Source: an uncultured bacterium (GTDB lineage Bacteria; Verrucomicrobiota; Kiritimatiellia; CAIKKV01; CAITUY01). Taken from it: a DNA stretch of 35,584 nucleotides. Both the position numbers and the translations under genes were made by a program. Positions within the stretch are counted from its first letter, which is position 1. Every line of letters starts with the position of its first letter. Below, in pieces: positions 8,241-16,585 of this stretch. The stretch is taken from the NCBI GenBank assembly GCA_903958395.1, contig CAJBSZ010000066.1, positions 1 through 35,584 of the forward strand. Direction: 5' to 3'. Under the pieces are notes generated by a model, which saw nothing but the letters and a program-made list of their open reading frames with translations, was not told the origin of the DNA and made no database searches.

Positions 8241-8702
8241 TTCACGTTGTTCCCCTCTTGAACCAGCAATTCGACTTCCGCCAAGCTGGCATAGGCCGCA
8301 TCGGGATCAACTCCACTGGTGAGCACCAACTTGACCGCTATGGCCAGGCGCGGCGCCGCGAACAGCACCGTCTCGCTGGCGTCCTGCGGGTTGCATTTGC
8401 CGCTCACAACCCGCACCCAGTCCCCTTGCGCCGCCCGGGCATGCACCTCATACCCCTTCACCCGCCCGCCCCAGCCCGCCACCAGTTTCACGCCGCGCAG
8501 CCGCGTGGGTTTCGGGCTCCAGGATGAGTTCCTGGGGATAAACCGAGGCACGGGCCGAAGCCGCGTCCTTCCAGAGGCTCGTTTGCACGCCAGCTTCGTT
8601 GATCGCATATACCGGGGCGCTGAGCGGTTCGCTCGCGCCAAAGACCAAAACCGGGAGCAAGCTCAACAACCCCGCCACGCTGCTCGTGTGCATCCCTTTC
8701 AT
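8237..8702 (-). pseudogene. Frameshifted signal-peptide/F5/8-type-C protein
   Basis: The start at 8702 (GGGAGGG upstream) gives MKGMHTSSVAGLLSLLPVLV, a signal peptide, then SEPLSAPVYAINEAGVQT and YPQELILEPE, which match the discoidin C-terminus of the GH2 protein at 16586. The frame then leaves the family and stops at 8448. The match resumes one base out of phase near 8508 with LRGVKLVAGWGGRVKGYEV and runs to the stop at 8237. A single-base change would restore about 155 residues. The N-terminal third of the discoidin domain (SSLLDGNPRTVW) is absent. It is the first gene of the leftward block. A sequencing error cannot be excluded. Confidence 0.65.
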
Positions 8703-8759
8703 TCGCCCTCCCGATTACTACTTGAATCAACAGGGCCATTGAACACGATTCCGCCAAAC

Positions 8760-8924
8760 CTGTCTTGTCACCTTTTTGTTGACCGGCAGGTCCATTATGT
8801 GGACCTGGAGCCGGCGGTCCGGCAGGGGGTCTATATTGCCCTCGCCGACACCCATGAATGCACCCTGCTCACTGCCGAGCGCACCACGACTCCCTGGGTT
8901 CTGAAGCTAGGCAAACTGTTGTGA
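8760..8924 (+). pseudogene. Possible C-terminal relic of a PIN-domain (VapC-like) toxin
   Basis: In the gap between two leftward genes the forward strand encodes GVYIALADTHECTLLTAERT followed by a short tail and a TGA at 8922-8924. This resembles the last third of VapC toxins, where YxALAxxxxCxLLTAD precedes the end of the PIN fold. No start, no LLDTN-type N-terminus and no antitoxin are present, so it would be a dead remnant. The match is short and based on pattern recognition only. Otherwise this 241-bp gap (8703-8943) holds nothing I recognise. Confidence 0.35.
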
Positions 8925-8943
8925 TTTGATTCTGCGTAGATCA

Positions 8944-9975
8944 TTATGTAACAACCTTACACCACTCATCGAACACTGCGCGAACCGTTTCCGGCTGTGA
9001 ACCGGGGCCGAACTCAAGCTGGGCAATAACGCCACCCTTCGGATCGTACAAGTGCTCCACAACAGCACGGACTCCACGACGGCCGACATCGGGATTTTCC
9101 GCGGTCAGGATGTGCTGCCGATCCATCTCGCCCCAAAAAGTGATCTTCCCCTTCACTCGTTTCGCGAGATCCGCCCTATCCATGATGAAGAGCTGCGAGT
9201 TCTGCGCGTCAACGCCAACCTCCACCAGGTCCTCGTACACTTCCGCGATGTAGCCATCGGAGTGCATGAAGGCGAACTTGCCATGGGCGCGGGCGATGGA
9301 GCAGTAGTCGGCGTAGAGCGGTTTGAAGAGCCGACGCCAGAGCGGCGGCGGAATCAGGAGCTGGCTTTGGGAACCCCAGTCGTCCATGAAGAAGATGGCG
9401 TCCACGTCCGTCTTCACCCAAAACTCAAGCTCACGCAGGTAGTGGTCATGAATCGCTTTGAGGCAGGCCTCCATTCCTTCCTCCGGCATCATCACGTCCA
9501 TGAGGCTGTTCTCCGTGCCCCGCAGGAACTGGTAGCGTTCCCATGGGCGCGGCAGGCAACCGGCCATCACGAACTTTTCGGTACCGGCGCAGAAGCGGTT
9601 GACCGCATCGCGCGCCTTGGCCGGGTCGGCCGGCAGGTTCTCCGCCGGGGGGCGGATGGTCTTGGCGTCCGGACTGCCGCCAGTGAGCACCGGATGCTTA
9701 ACCTCGCCATGGATGCCGTCGTGAATGTTGGTGAAAACGGCTCCCCAATCATCGACCGACTCGCCAACTCTGTACGGGTCGCCATTCTTCAGCGGCGAGG
9801 GTTGGCCGGCGGCGGGCGCGAAAATAAAGTCGTCGGGAAATTCCGCGCGCAACGCCGCCAACTCCTTGGCGTAACGCTTTTCCGCCCACGGCAGCGTCCA
9901 GAGGTTGCGCGGCACGCGGGCGGGGCTTTGAAAGGTCAGAGCCGCCTTGACCAGATCACGGGAAGTTGCACTCAT
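8944..9975 (-). CDS. URO-D-like protein lacking the methyltransferase zinc cysteines
   Basis: A cytoplasmic protein of 343 residues with the URO-D barrel pattern: RVPRNLWTLPWAEKRY near the N-terminus, DAIFFMDDWGSQSQLLIPPPLWRRLFKP (192-219), then KFAFMHSDGYI (233-243) and ITFWGEMDRQ. Corrinoid methyltransferases of this superfamily (MtaA type) have H-x-C plus a late Cys as zinc ligands. Here the site is His238-Ser-Asp240 and the late Cys is absent. The conserved N-terminal arginines of haem-pathway HemE are not obvious either. The start has AGGAG seven bases upstream and lies 33 bp after the DUF4450 gene, so the two are co-transcribed. The role is unknown; proteins like this recur in PVC sugar-degradation operons, which suggests work on a sugar-derived substrate. 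Confidence 0.8.
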   Translation of the reverse strand: MSATSRDLVKAALTFQSPARVPRNLWTLPWAEKRYAKELAALRAEFPDDFIFAPAAGQPSPLKNGDPYRVGESVDDWGAVFTNIHDGIHGEVKHPVLTGGSPDAKTIRPPAENLPADPAKARDAVNRFCAGTEKFVMAGCLPRPWERYQFLRGTENSLMDVMMPEEGMEACLKAIHDHYLRELEFWVKTDVDAIFFMDDWGSQSQLLIPPPLWRRLFKPLYADYCSIARAHGKFAFMHSDGYIAEVYEDLVEVGVDAQNSQLFIMDRADLAKRVKGKITFWGEMDRQHILTAENPDVGRRGVRAVVEHLYDPKGGVIAQLEFGPGSQPETVRAVFDEWCKVVT

Positions 9976-10008
9976 GGTATCGCTCCTAAACGCACTCTTG
10001 CCAGCCTG

Positions 10009-13000
10009 CTATTGCTTGTTATCACAGACACTCAACCCCATCAGCCCGATCACGACCTCCTGGGAGAGCGTCTCCAGGGTCACCTGCTTGAGGGCAACGC
10101 CCGGCCGCAGTTTCCACCCGTACACCATCGCCCGGCAATTGCTGCCCAACTGCACCTGCGACGGCGGCTCCTTGGGCAGCGCAAATGCGTCCTTAATGTA
10201 GTCGTAATCGTTCCAGAAGTAAGGACAAAGCGACCAGAAGTTGAACGGCGGCACCAGTTCCAACTCCTCCTTGACCCCGTCGGCGTACTCGAAACGGATC
10301 ACCGCGTTGGCGATGCGCACCTGCATCGGGTTGGTGGAGCCGGCCACCAGCAGCCAGACGGAGTCGCCCTTCTTACGCACCGGCACCGTCACCTTCCTCG
10401 GCCAGTTGTCCCAGAGCGAGGTGAAGGCGATATCCTGGGCGCCGGGCTTCCAGAGAAATTGCGCCCCCTGCGGCACCTGGAGTATCCCGTCAGCCACCTT
10501 CAACGGTTCCCCCAGACTCTTCGGGCTCTGGAAGGGAATATCCTGCCGTACCAGCGCCGGACCGCCCAGGACACCCGACACCACTTGTGCGTCAGCCGAT
10601 TCGGGAATCCGCCAGTCGGCCACCGCGCCCGGCAACGGCGCCGCGTCGAGGGCGCGGTTCTTCAGTTCCCCGGCGGTAGCCGCACGGGTGGCGATCGCCA
10701 CCAGGTCAATGCGGCCCAACAGGCGGTTCCCTCCCTTGGCATCGGCGCCCAAGCGTAGCGTCGGGCCAAAGTTGATCTTCGCCAGTTCCAGTGGCCCCGT
10801 CTCGACAAACACCTTCTTCCCGTCATAGAAGAGTTGGCCCGGTTTGCCATTGCGAAGCACCAGGGCGACATGAGTCCGACGGTCGCCGGAAAAACTCGAC
10901 GTGCCGACAAAGATATTGTGCGGGGCGAACAACTGCATCAGGCGTCCGCCATGGTTGAGGAATTCCATGGAGAACTCACCGAGTCTCAAAAGTTGAGTGC
11001 CCGTCCACTGCTGCATGTCACTCAAGTCGGCCCATACCCAGGCCTCAATCGTCAGTTCCTTGCCCGGCTTGAAACCGGCGAAGTCAGCGTCATAGACCGG
11101 CACGGGCCTTCGCGGGCGGGTGTTGCTCAGGTCAATGCCCGACGGCAGTTTCCCGGTATAGACATGGTTCCAGACCCCATAGGCATCGCGGGCCAGGCGC
11201 GTGGAAATTGTGTCGGGCCGCGGCGAGACGTAGTCATGGCGGAAGATCTCCCTCACCCGGCCATTGAGTACGCCAGCGAGATCAATCCCGCTCCACGTGG
11301 CGCCGGCGGGCGCCTGCCGCAGGTTCTTCTCCGCCGCGTACTGCTCAGCCTTGGGATCACGGACATTGAAATCGAAGATTCGCCATTGCGGCGCATCCGG
11401 GCCGAACTCCGCGCGGACCAGCACGCGGTTATGCCCGACGTTCGCGCCGATACGGGCCGTCACCTTGCTAGCGGCGATATCCGATGAGGCAAAGACACCC
11501 TGCGCGTCATTCACGGCTTTGACATTGCCGCCGTCCACGGCGAGATCAATGGCCTGACCGACTTCGACCTCACGGAAGGTCGGGACTCCGGCCGGCAATG
11601 GCTCTTGCACGGTCACCACGACCACCGCTTTCTTCACGACGGGAGTGCGCACGCGGCACACCGACCGACCGAACCCGGGCAGGATCTCGCCTTTGACCGG
11701 CTGGCCGTTCACCATCACCGTGACCGGCCCCTTCCCGCGGAACGGAACCTGCACGTCCATCGCCGATTCCTGCGCGAGTTCGACCATCAGCGATTCGCCC
11801 AAGCCCTGCCGCTTATAGTCCAGCTTGAATTCGGGGTGCTCGATCGAGGCGTGATCCCAGTCCGCCGGGAACTGGGGGGCCATGGTGACCAGCCCGTTGG
11901 GCCGGTCCGGACGATAGCCGAAGACCCCCGCGATCATCGCCCGCGCGAAGGTCATCACGTTGTCGGAGAAATCCACCCCGCAACTGCCGTAGGGCGCGCC
12001 GAGGCCGAGATTGCCGGGCACCGCCGAGTCGAACGCCAGTTCGTCCACGTTGCCGCGAATGATCTCGAGGGCGTTCTCGGGCATCCCAGCGAAACAGTAG
12101 CCCAGGGCCAGGTGATACTCATCGCCGGAATATTTTACCCGGTTGGACCAATCCGAAGGCACCCAGTTCGAGGGCAGAACCCGGACCCCGCCACGCGGAT
12201 GCCTGACGCGTTCCTGCCCGTATTCCGTAAAGTAAAGCGATGAGGCCATTTGCGCATCATTGAGCAAGCCGGGACAATCCAGCGCGAGCACGATGCCGGG
12301 CAACCAGGCGTCGGGGTGCAGCCGCTGGTAACCGCCCTGCTCGCGATACGCGCCCGGATGCCCGGATCGGGTTACCCAGAGCTTATCAAAGAAGGCTTTG
12401 CGTATATGTTCCAGCTTGACCTCATGCCGCTTCGCCGCGGCTTCATCCCCTGCCCGCCGAGCCATGTCGCGGGCGGCTTGGTGGCCGCGGTAAGCAAACG
12501 CCGTCTCCTCGGGCGTCGCGCCGCCGTTAAACCAGACGCTATCCGTAAGCATCGTGTTTGGCAGGCTCTCGTAGGCGCCGTCGCCGTCGGGATCGAAGCA
12601 GCGTTCGATGTAGCCGAGGTGCAGTTCCAGCGCCGGGCGAAGCACCTTTTCCATCTCCGGATCGGCGCTGTAACGCCAGTCCTCGATCATCTGGTCGAAG
12701 AACTGGGACTGCATGTCATACATCGTCGAGTTCTGGTCGGGGATCAGCCGCCCCTTGCTATGGAAGCGGGGATCCTTGCCCGGATGGCAGAGCGTGCCAT
12801 CGAACCGGTTGATTTCCTCGTTCTGCTCGATGCGCGCCTTCAGTTCCGGGTGATCCAGGTAGGTATCCTTGGTGACCTGCGAGGCAAAGTAATGCTTGGC
12901 GGCGATCAGGTTGCGGTCATGCCAGGCGTAAACCGTGCCGCCGTAGTTGTTCCGCCAACCGAGCAGCGGATGGGGAAAGGCCGAGGTGCCCCCATCGCCA

Positions 13001-13986
13001 TAGGCGTACGTGCGCCAGATCCCGTCAATGACCGAGCCGAGCGAGCGGAGCATGAAATCGAGCCGCGCATCCGGCGTACGGCTCACCACGCGCCGCCGCA
13101 GCGTCTCGACCCGATCCCAGGCGGCGCGGAAGTCCTCCGCGACCGTCGGCGCGGCGGCTTCGGTTTCCGTGCTCTCCCACGCCCGGCTGATCCAGGTCAC
13201 CGGTTCGCCGCCCGTGAGGGGCGTCACGCCGCAGACGATCGGACGCTTGTCACCCGTGCTCGCCAGCAAAGCGTTAGGCGTCTTCCACTGGTCCGCATCG
13301 GCCACGCGGAACTCCGAGGCGGCGCTGCAGGCCGAGAGGGTGTAGCGGTGTTTTGCATTTCGATAGTGCGGCGGCGCCACCCGGATAACACCATTCGTCA
13401 TCTCAATAAGGTTCCCTTCGGCTTCAGCGGGGACGAACCCGTACTGGCGCGTCACGAAGCGGTTCTCGTCCATGGCATCAATGGCCTTGACGTAGGGACG
13501 ATAATGAGCACAGCCGAGCATCCACACCAGGCGATCCCCGTCCTGCGCGCCATTGACGCGCGCCTGGGCGGCCAGCCCGGTGCCTTTGCCCAGCGGCAGG
13601 GCGTGCAGGGAAATCGTCACGCCGGGAAACGCCGGATCGCTGACGACCCATTCGACGCGCCCGCCGTAGTAGCGGTATTCGACCGACTTGAAATCCAGCA
13701 GCCACTTGGCCGTGCCATCGGCGCGCTGGAACCCCGTCACGAAACAAGCGTCGAGCCACGGGTCGCCGCCGAAGCGCAGAAACGGCCGGTCGCTGGCGAA
13801 CACCCAGTAGTACGGGTCCGCCGGCCGACCGTGGCCGCCATAGAGCGGACGGTTGTTGAAATAGATCCCGTTGCGCCGGACGATCGCATCGCCCTGCACC
13901 TCGCTGGGGACGTTGTCCTGGTCCTGCGCCCAAACCCCCATCGCTACGGCGCCCGCCAATAAAACACTCATTCCATATCGCAGCAT
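10009..13986 (-). CDS. Large secreted DUF4450/LamG protein, putative (alpha/alpha)6 glycosidase
   Basis: 1325 residues with a signal peptide (MLRYGMSVLLAGAVAMGVWAQ); the start at 13986 has AGGAG nine bases upstream. Residues about 33-290 match the DUF4450 N-terminal pattern (VRRNGIYFNNRPLYGGHGRP, LRFGG). Residues about 305-720 look like a six-hairpin catalytic domain with LGWRNNYGGTVYAWHDRNLI, a DPDGDGAYES loop near 465 that recalls calcium or substrate loops of trehalase-like enzymes, and LGAPYGSCGVDFSDN. Strand-rich linkers follow, then a LamG/concanavalin-like domain about 975-1120 (LTIEAWVWADL, HVALVLRNGKPGQLFYDGKKV) and a final beta domain. DUF4450 proteins occur in Bacteroidota and PVC polysaccharide loci; I cannot name the reaction. 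It begins the two-gene block that ends with the URO-D-like gene. Confidence 0.75.
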   Translation of the reverse strand: MLRYGMSVLLAGAVAMGVWAQDQDNVPSEVQGDAIVRRNGIYFNNRPLYGGHGRPADPYYWVFASDRPFLRFGGDPWLDACFVTGFQRADGTAKWLLDFKSVEYRYYGGRVEWVVSDPAFPGVTISLHALPLGKGTGLAAQARVNGAQDGDRLVWMLGCAHYRPYVKAIDAMDENRFVTRQYGFVPAEAEGNLIEMTNGVIRVAPPHYRNAKHRYTLSACSAASEFRVADADQWKTPNALLASTGDKRPIVCGVTPLTGGEPVTWISRAWESTETEAAAPTVAEDFRAAWDRVETLRRRVVSRTPDARLDFMLRSLGSVIDGIWRTYAYGDGGTSAFPHPLLGWRNNYGGTVYAWHDRNLIAAKHYFASQVTKDTYLDHPELKARIEQNEEINRFDGTLCHPGKDPRFHSKGRLIPDQNSTMYDMQSQFFDQMIEDWRYSADPEMEKVLRPALELHLGYIERCFDPDGDGAYESLPNTMLTDSVWFNGGATPEETAFAYRGHQAARDMARRAGDEAAAKRHEVKLEHIRKAFFDKLWVTRSGHPGAYREQGGYQRLHPDAWLPGIVLALDCPGLLNDAQMASSLYFTEYGQERVRHPRGGVRVLPSNWVPSDWSNRVKYSGDEYHLALGYCFAGMPENALEIIRGNVDELAFDSAVPGNLGLGAPYGSCGVDFSDNVMTFARAMIAGVFGYRPDRPNGLVTMAPQFPADWDHASIEHPEFKLDYKRQGLGESLMVELAQESAMDVQVPFRGKGPVTVMVNGQPVKGEILPGFGRSVCRVRTPVVKKAVVVVTVQEPLPAGVPTFREVEVGQAIDLAVDGGNVKAVNDAQGVFASSDIAASKVTARIGANVGHNRVLVRAEFGPDAPQWRIFDFNVRDPKAEQYAAEKNLRQAPAGATWSGIDLAGVLNGRVREIFRHDYVSPRPDTISTRLARDAYGVWNHVYTGKLPSGIDLSNTRPRRPVPVYDADFAGFKPGKELTIEAWVWADLSDMQQWTGTQLLRLGEFSMEFLNHGGRLMQLFAPHNIFVGTSSFSGDRRTHVALVLRNGKPGQLFYDGKKVFVETGPLELAKINFGPTLRLGADAKGGNRLLGRIDLVAIATRAATAGELKNRALDAAPLPGAVADWRIPESADAQVVSGVLGGPALVRQDIPFQSPKSLGEPLKVADGILQVPQGAQFLWKPGAQDIAFTSLWDNWPRKVTVPVRKKGDSVWLLVAGSTNPMQVRIANAVIRFEYADGVKEELELVPPFNFWSLCPYFWNDYDYIKDAFALPKEPPSQVQLGSNCRAMVYGWKLRPGVALKQVTLETLSQEVVIGLMGLSVCDNKQ

Positions 13987-14060
13987 TTGTCTTACTCCTG
14001 ATTACTCTGTTTTCCCTTTATCATTCGCACGTTCTGCGCTACGAAGCCTTGGCGTAGTCG

Positions 14061-14130
14061 CGTCCTCCGCCTTGGAGCCGGTAGCCTTTCAGTCTTCCTT
14101 TTCGCTACCGGCCGAGGACGGCCGGCTCCA
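14061..14130. repeat. Dense palindromic intergenic element with alternative hairpins
   Basis: The gap 13987-14136 between two leftward blocks contains several overlapping complementary segments. GCCGGTAGC at 14077-14085 pairs with 14104-14112. TGGAGCCGG at 14073-14081 pairs with 14122-14130. CGTCCTC at 14061-14067 pairs with 14114-14120. CCGGCC at 14108-14113 pairs with 14120-14125. Several of these pairings exclude one another. A 13-mer, TCGCTACCGGCCG (14102-14114), recurs at 27172-27184 beside the other structured gap. It is likely a dispersed intergenic repeat or an attenuator. Confidence 0.55.
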
Positions 14131-14136
14131 GGGCTA

Positions 14137-16560
14137 TCACAACTGCATTTCCTCCGCCTTTCCGGCCTTCAGTTCACAGCTCTTTTTCCCGCCATCCGGG
14201 TGGATGACCGTAATCGTCTGGTCCTTGTCCGACACCAGCACCGCCCTGGCGCCCTTCTCGTCCCAGGTCAGTTCCTTCAAGGTGATCGCCCCGCGCAGGC
14301 GCAGGCCCTTGATCGACCCGCTCTTCCAACTCGCCGGGCGGGCGGGGAAGAACAGGATCAGGCCCGGATCGGAATAGACGAGGGTCGATGCGCAGAGATA
14401 CGGAAACCCGCCGCCGATATCGGTATTGAAAAGGGTTCCGTTCAAGTGCCAGGCCCCCATCCCATAGGTCCAGGCGTTTTTGCCGAGGTAATTGATCACC
14501 CGCTGTGCCGTTTCCGCATTGCCTACGTGCGCGGCGGCCAAACCGGTCAATGCCATGCCGAAAGACAGACTGCACTCCTTCTCCATGTAATCCAGCCGTT
14601 CCCGCATGGTATGGCCCACCGCCTTCACCAGGGCCGGGTTATCCACAATGTCGGCGGGGCGCTCGTCATAAAGGGCATAAAGGTTCGAGACATGGCGATG
14701 GCGGTTGTTGTCCGGAAAACCCGGCCAGAGCCACTCGCGGAAGGACCCGTCCTCGCCCACCTGGTAAGCCGGCATCTTCGCAAGCAAATCGGCCCACTTC
14801 TGCTGCAACTCCTCGTCGCACCCCAGTTCCTTCGCGGCAGTTATCGCATGGTTGAGGAGTTGTTTGGCGGCCGCCACATCCATCGTGGCATTGATGCAGG
14901 TCTGGGCCTTCTTGGCGGTTGGCGGCCTGTTCTCCGGGGCATACGAGGGCACGAACACGAGCCTGCCGTCCTTGTCCGTCACCGTGAGGAAATCCTCGTA
15001 GAAGGCAGCCGCTTCCTTCAGCAGCGGATAGCACCGCTGCTCCAGGAACTTGCGGTCGCCCGTGCAGAGCCAGTGGTCGTAGTAGAACTGGCAGAACCAG
15101 GGCGCGCCCACGTGCCAGTAGGTCAGCGAGTAGTTTGGAGAGAAATCCGTGATCCGAGGGGAGGCGGTGATTTGCGCCGGCACATGGAAGCCGCGCATGC
15201 CATACAGCTCTTTCATGTTGCGGCGCAACCCCGGCAGCATCCGCTCGTTGAACGCGAAAAACCGTTCCATCAACTCGGGGGTGTTACCCATTTCCAGGAA
15301 TGCGATGGCGCAAGGCAGATTGCCGTCAACCGTAAGCCCCCCGCCCCAAGGCGCGCGCCAGGTGGCGCTCCAAATGCCCTGCAGGTTGGGCGGGTTGTAG
15401 CCGGTGCTCGAGATGATGAGGTAACGGCTGGCGTCAAAGGCCCGTTCGATCTGGGCCAGGGGCGCTTCGAGCTTGGCCGATTGCTTGATCAGGTCCTCGG
15501 TGGGCTTGGCGCGATCCGCCGTCGGCGCGTTCAGCGAGAAGCTGGACCGGCCCATCAGATCGCCATGGATCTTCGCGTGCCTTGCCAGCAACTGATCGTA
15601 GTCCCCGGGCAACGCCTCCAACTCCTGCTTGATCGCCTCGAGATTGGAGTCCTGCCCTTTCAAAATCGGACGCACCTTGATGAGCAGCACAATTTCCTTG
15701 CAGTTGTTGAGATTACCCGTGGGCCCGTTCCACCCCCCTTTGTTGACCATTCGGCACACCGCCTCATAGCCGCTGATCGGGTTCTCGAGGTTGGTGACGG
15801 CAAACTTAGACTGAAACCTCAGATACTGCCCGTCCCGGCCGAAAACCTGGCTCTTGAGGCTCTTGGCCACTGTCTGGATTTCACGCAGACCGGCCGCCGG
15901 CCAATCCGTGCAGCCTACGCCGCCGGCCGGCATCGGGTTCATCCGCAACACCACCCGGCCCAGATTCTCTCCCTCAATCCGCACCACAACCACATCATCG
16001 GCACGAGAAACAAAGACGCTACGACGAACCGCCCCAGCCTCGCCCACGTAGGCCACGTGCGCCTCGCCGGTCATGAAATCCACTGCCCGCTGGTAGCGGC
16101 TGACATCCGTTTCCGGATGTTGGATCTGCAAGCTAAAGCCGCCGATGAATGTGTCACGCCCGAAGTTGTAATCGCACTCCTTGCGGACTTCGTTGAGCAC
16201 TAGGCCGGCTTCCTCGAACTTTCCGGCCAGACACAGCTCGCGGATACGCCCCACATGCTTAGCCATGGCGAAGGGATTGTCATTCTGCTCGGTGGGCAGA
16301 TAGAGCGCCGAATGACCGAGATGGAGGGTCTCGTTGCACGGATTGCCCATGACCATGACACCCACAGTGCCATTTCCAGCCACCAACGCGTGTTCCCAGC
16401 TCAACGCGGGCTTGCGGCTGACGAAACCGCGTTCAGGCGGGGTGAACCATTTGTCAGCCGGAATGCCAGGAGCGTCCGCCGCCCCGGCCATCGGCATAAC
16501 CAGAGCCCCGGTCATCCATATCGCACTTGTCCACATCATGAGTTTGTTTTGCATTCGCAT
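14137..16560 (-). CDS. GH95-like secreted glycosidase (copy 1 of a paralogous pair)
   Basis: 807 residues from the start at 16560, chosen for the AAAGGCG upstream and the signal peptide (MRMQNKLMMWTSAIWMTGALVMPMAGAAD). An upstream in-frame extension to 16788 would overlap the GH2 gene and is rejected. GH95-family blocks are present in diverged form: FVSRKPALSWEHALVAGNG (N-terminal domain), NPPNLQGIWSATW, LTVDGNLPCAIAF in place of the HTDIN strand (Asp-x-Asn kept), VPSYAPEN in place of the SPE loop, and HRHVSNLYALYDERPADI. It is clearly related to the gene at 27411-29843 and more distantly to those at 2517 and 4604. It probably acts on an L-fucose-, L-galactose- or rhamnose-type end group, with unknown specificity. 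It lies 25 bp after the GH2 gene in the same operon. Confidence 0.8.
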   Translation of the reverse strand: MRMQNKLMMWTSAIWMTGALVMPMAGAADAPGIPADKWFTPPERGFVSRKPALSWEHALVAGNGTVGVMVMGNPCNETLHLGHSALYLPTEQNDNPFAMAKHVGRIRELCLAGKFEEAGLVLNEVRKECDYNFGRDTFIGGFSLQIQHPETDVSRYQRAVDFMTGEAHVAYVGEAGAVRRSVFVSRADDVVVVRIEGENLGRVVLRMNPMPAGGVGCTDWPAAGLREIQTVAKSLKSQVFGRDGQYLRFQSKFAVTNLENPISGYEAVCRMVNKGGWNGPTGNLNNCKEIVLLIKVRPILKGQDSNLEAIKQELEALPGDYDQLLARHAKIHGDLMGRSSFSLNAPTADRAKPTEDLIKQSAKLEAPLAQIERAFDASRYLIISSTGYNPPNLQGIWSATWRAPWGGGLTVDGNLPCAIAFLEMGNTPELMERFFAFNERMLPGLRRNMKELYGMRGFHVPAQITASPRITDFSPNYSLTYWHVGAPWFCQFYYDHWLCTGDRKFLEQRCYPLLKEAAAFYEDFLTVTDKDGRLVFVPSYAPENRPPTAKKAQTCINATMDVAAAKQLLNHAITAAKELGCDEELQQKWADLLAKMPAYQVGEDGSFREWLWPGFPDNNRHRHVSNLYALYDERPADIVDNPALVKAVGHTMRERLDYMEKECSLSFGMALTGLAAAHVGNAETAQRVINYLGKNAWTYGMGAWHLNGTLFNTDIGGGFPYLCASTLVYSDPGLILFFPARPASWKSGSIKGLRLRGAITLKELTWDEKGARAVLVSDKDQTITVIHPDGGKKSCELKAGKAEEMQL

Positions 16561-16585
16561 CGTTTCGCCTTTTGGTTCCAGCTTC

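Noticed and set aside
8319-8924. Forward-strand open frame of about 200 codons across the discoidin fragment
   Set aside because: Most of it is antisense to conserved discoidin sequence; only its last part outside that gene resembles a PIN-domain tail and is listed separately as a relic.
12250-16203. Long forward-strand open frames antisense to the DUF4450 and GH95-like genes
   Set aside because: Same composition artefact; no domain, signal or ribosome-binding site supports them, and the opposite strand has clear protein families.
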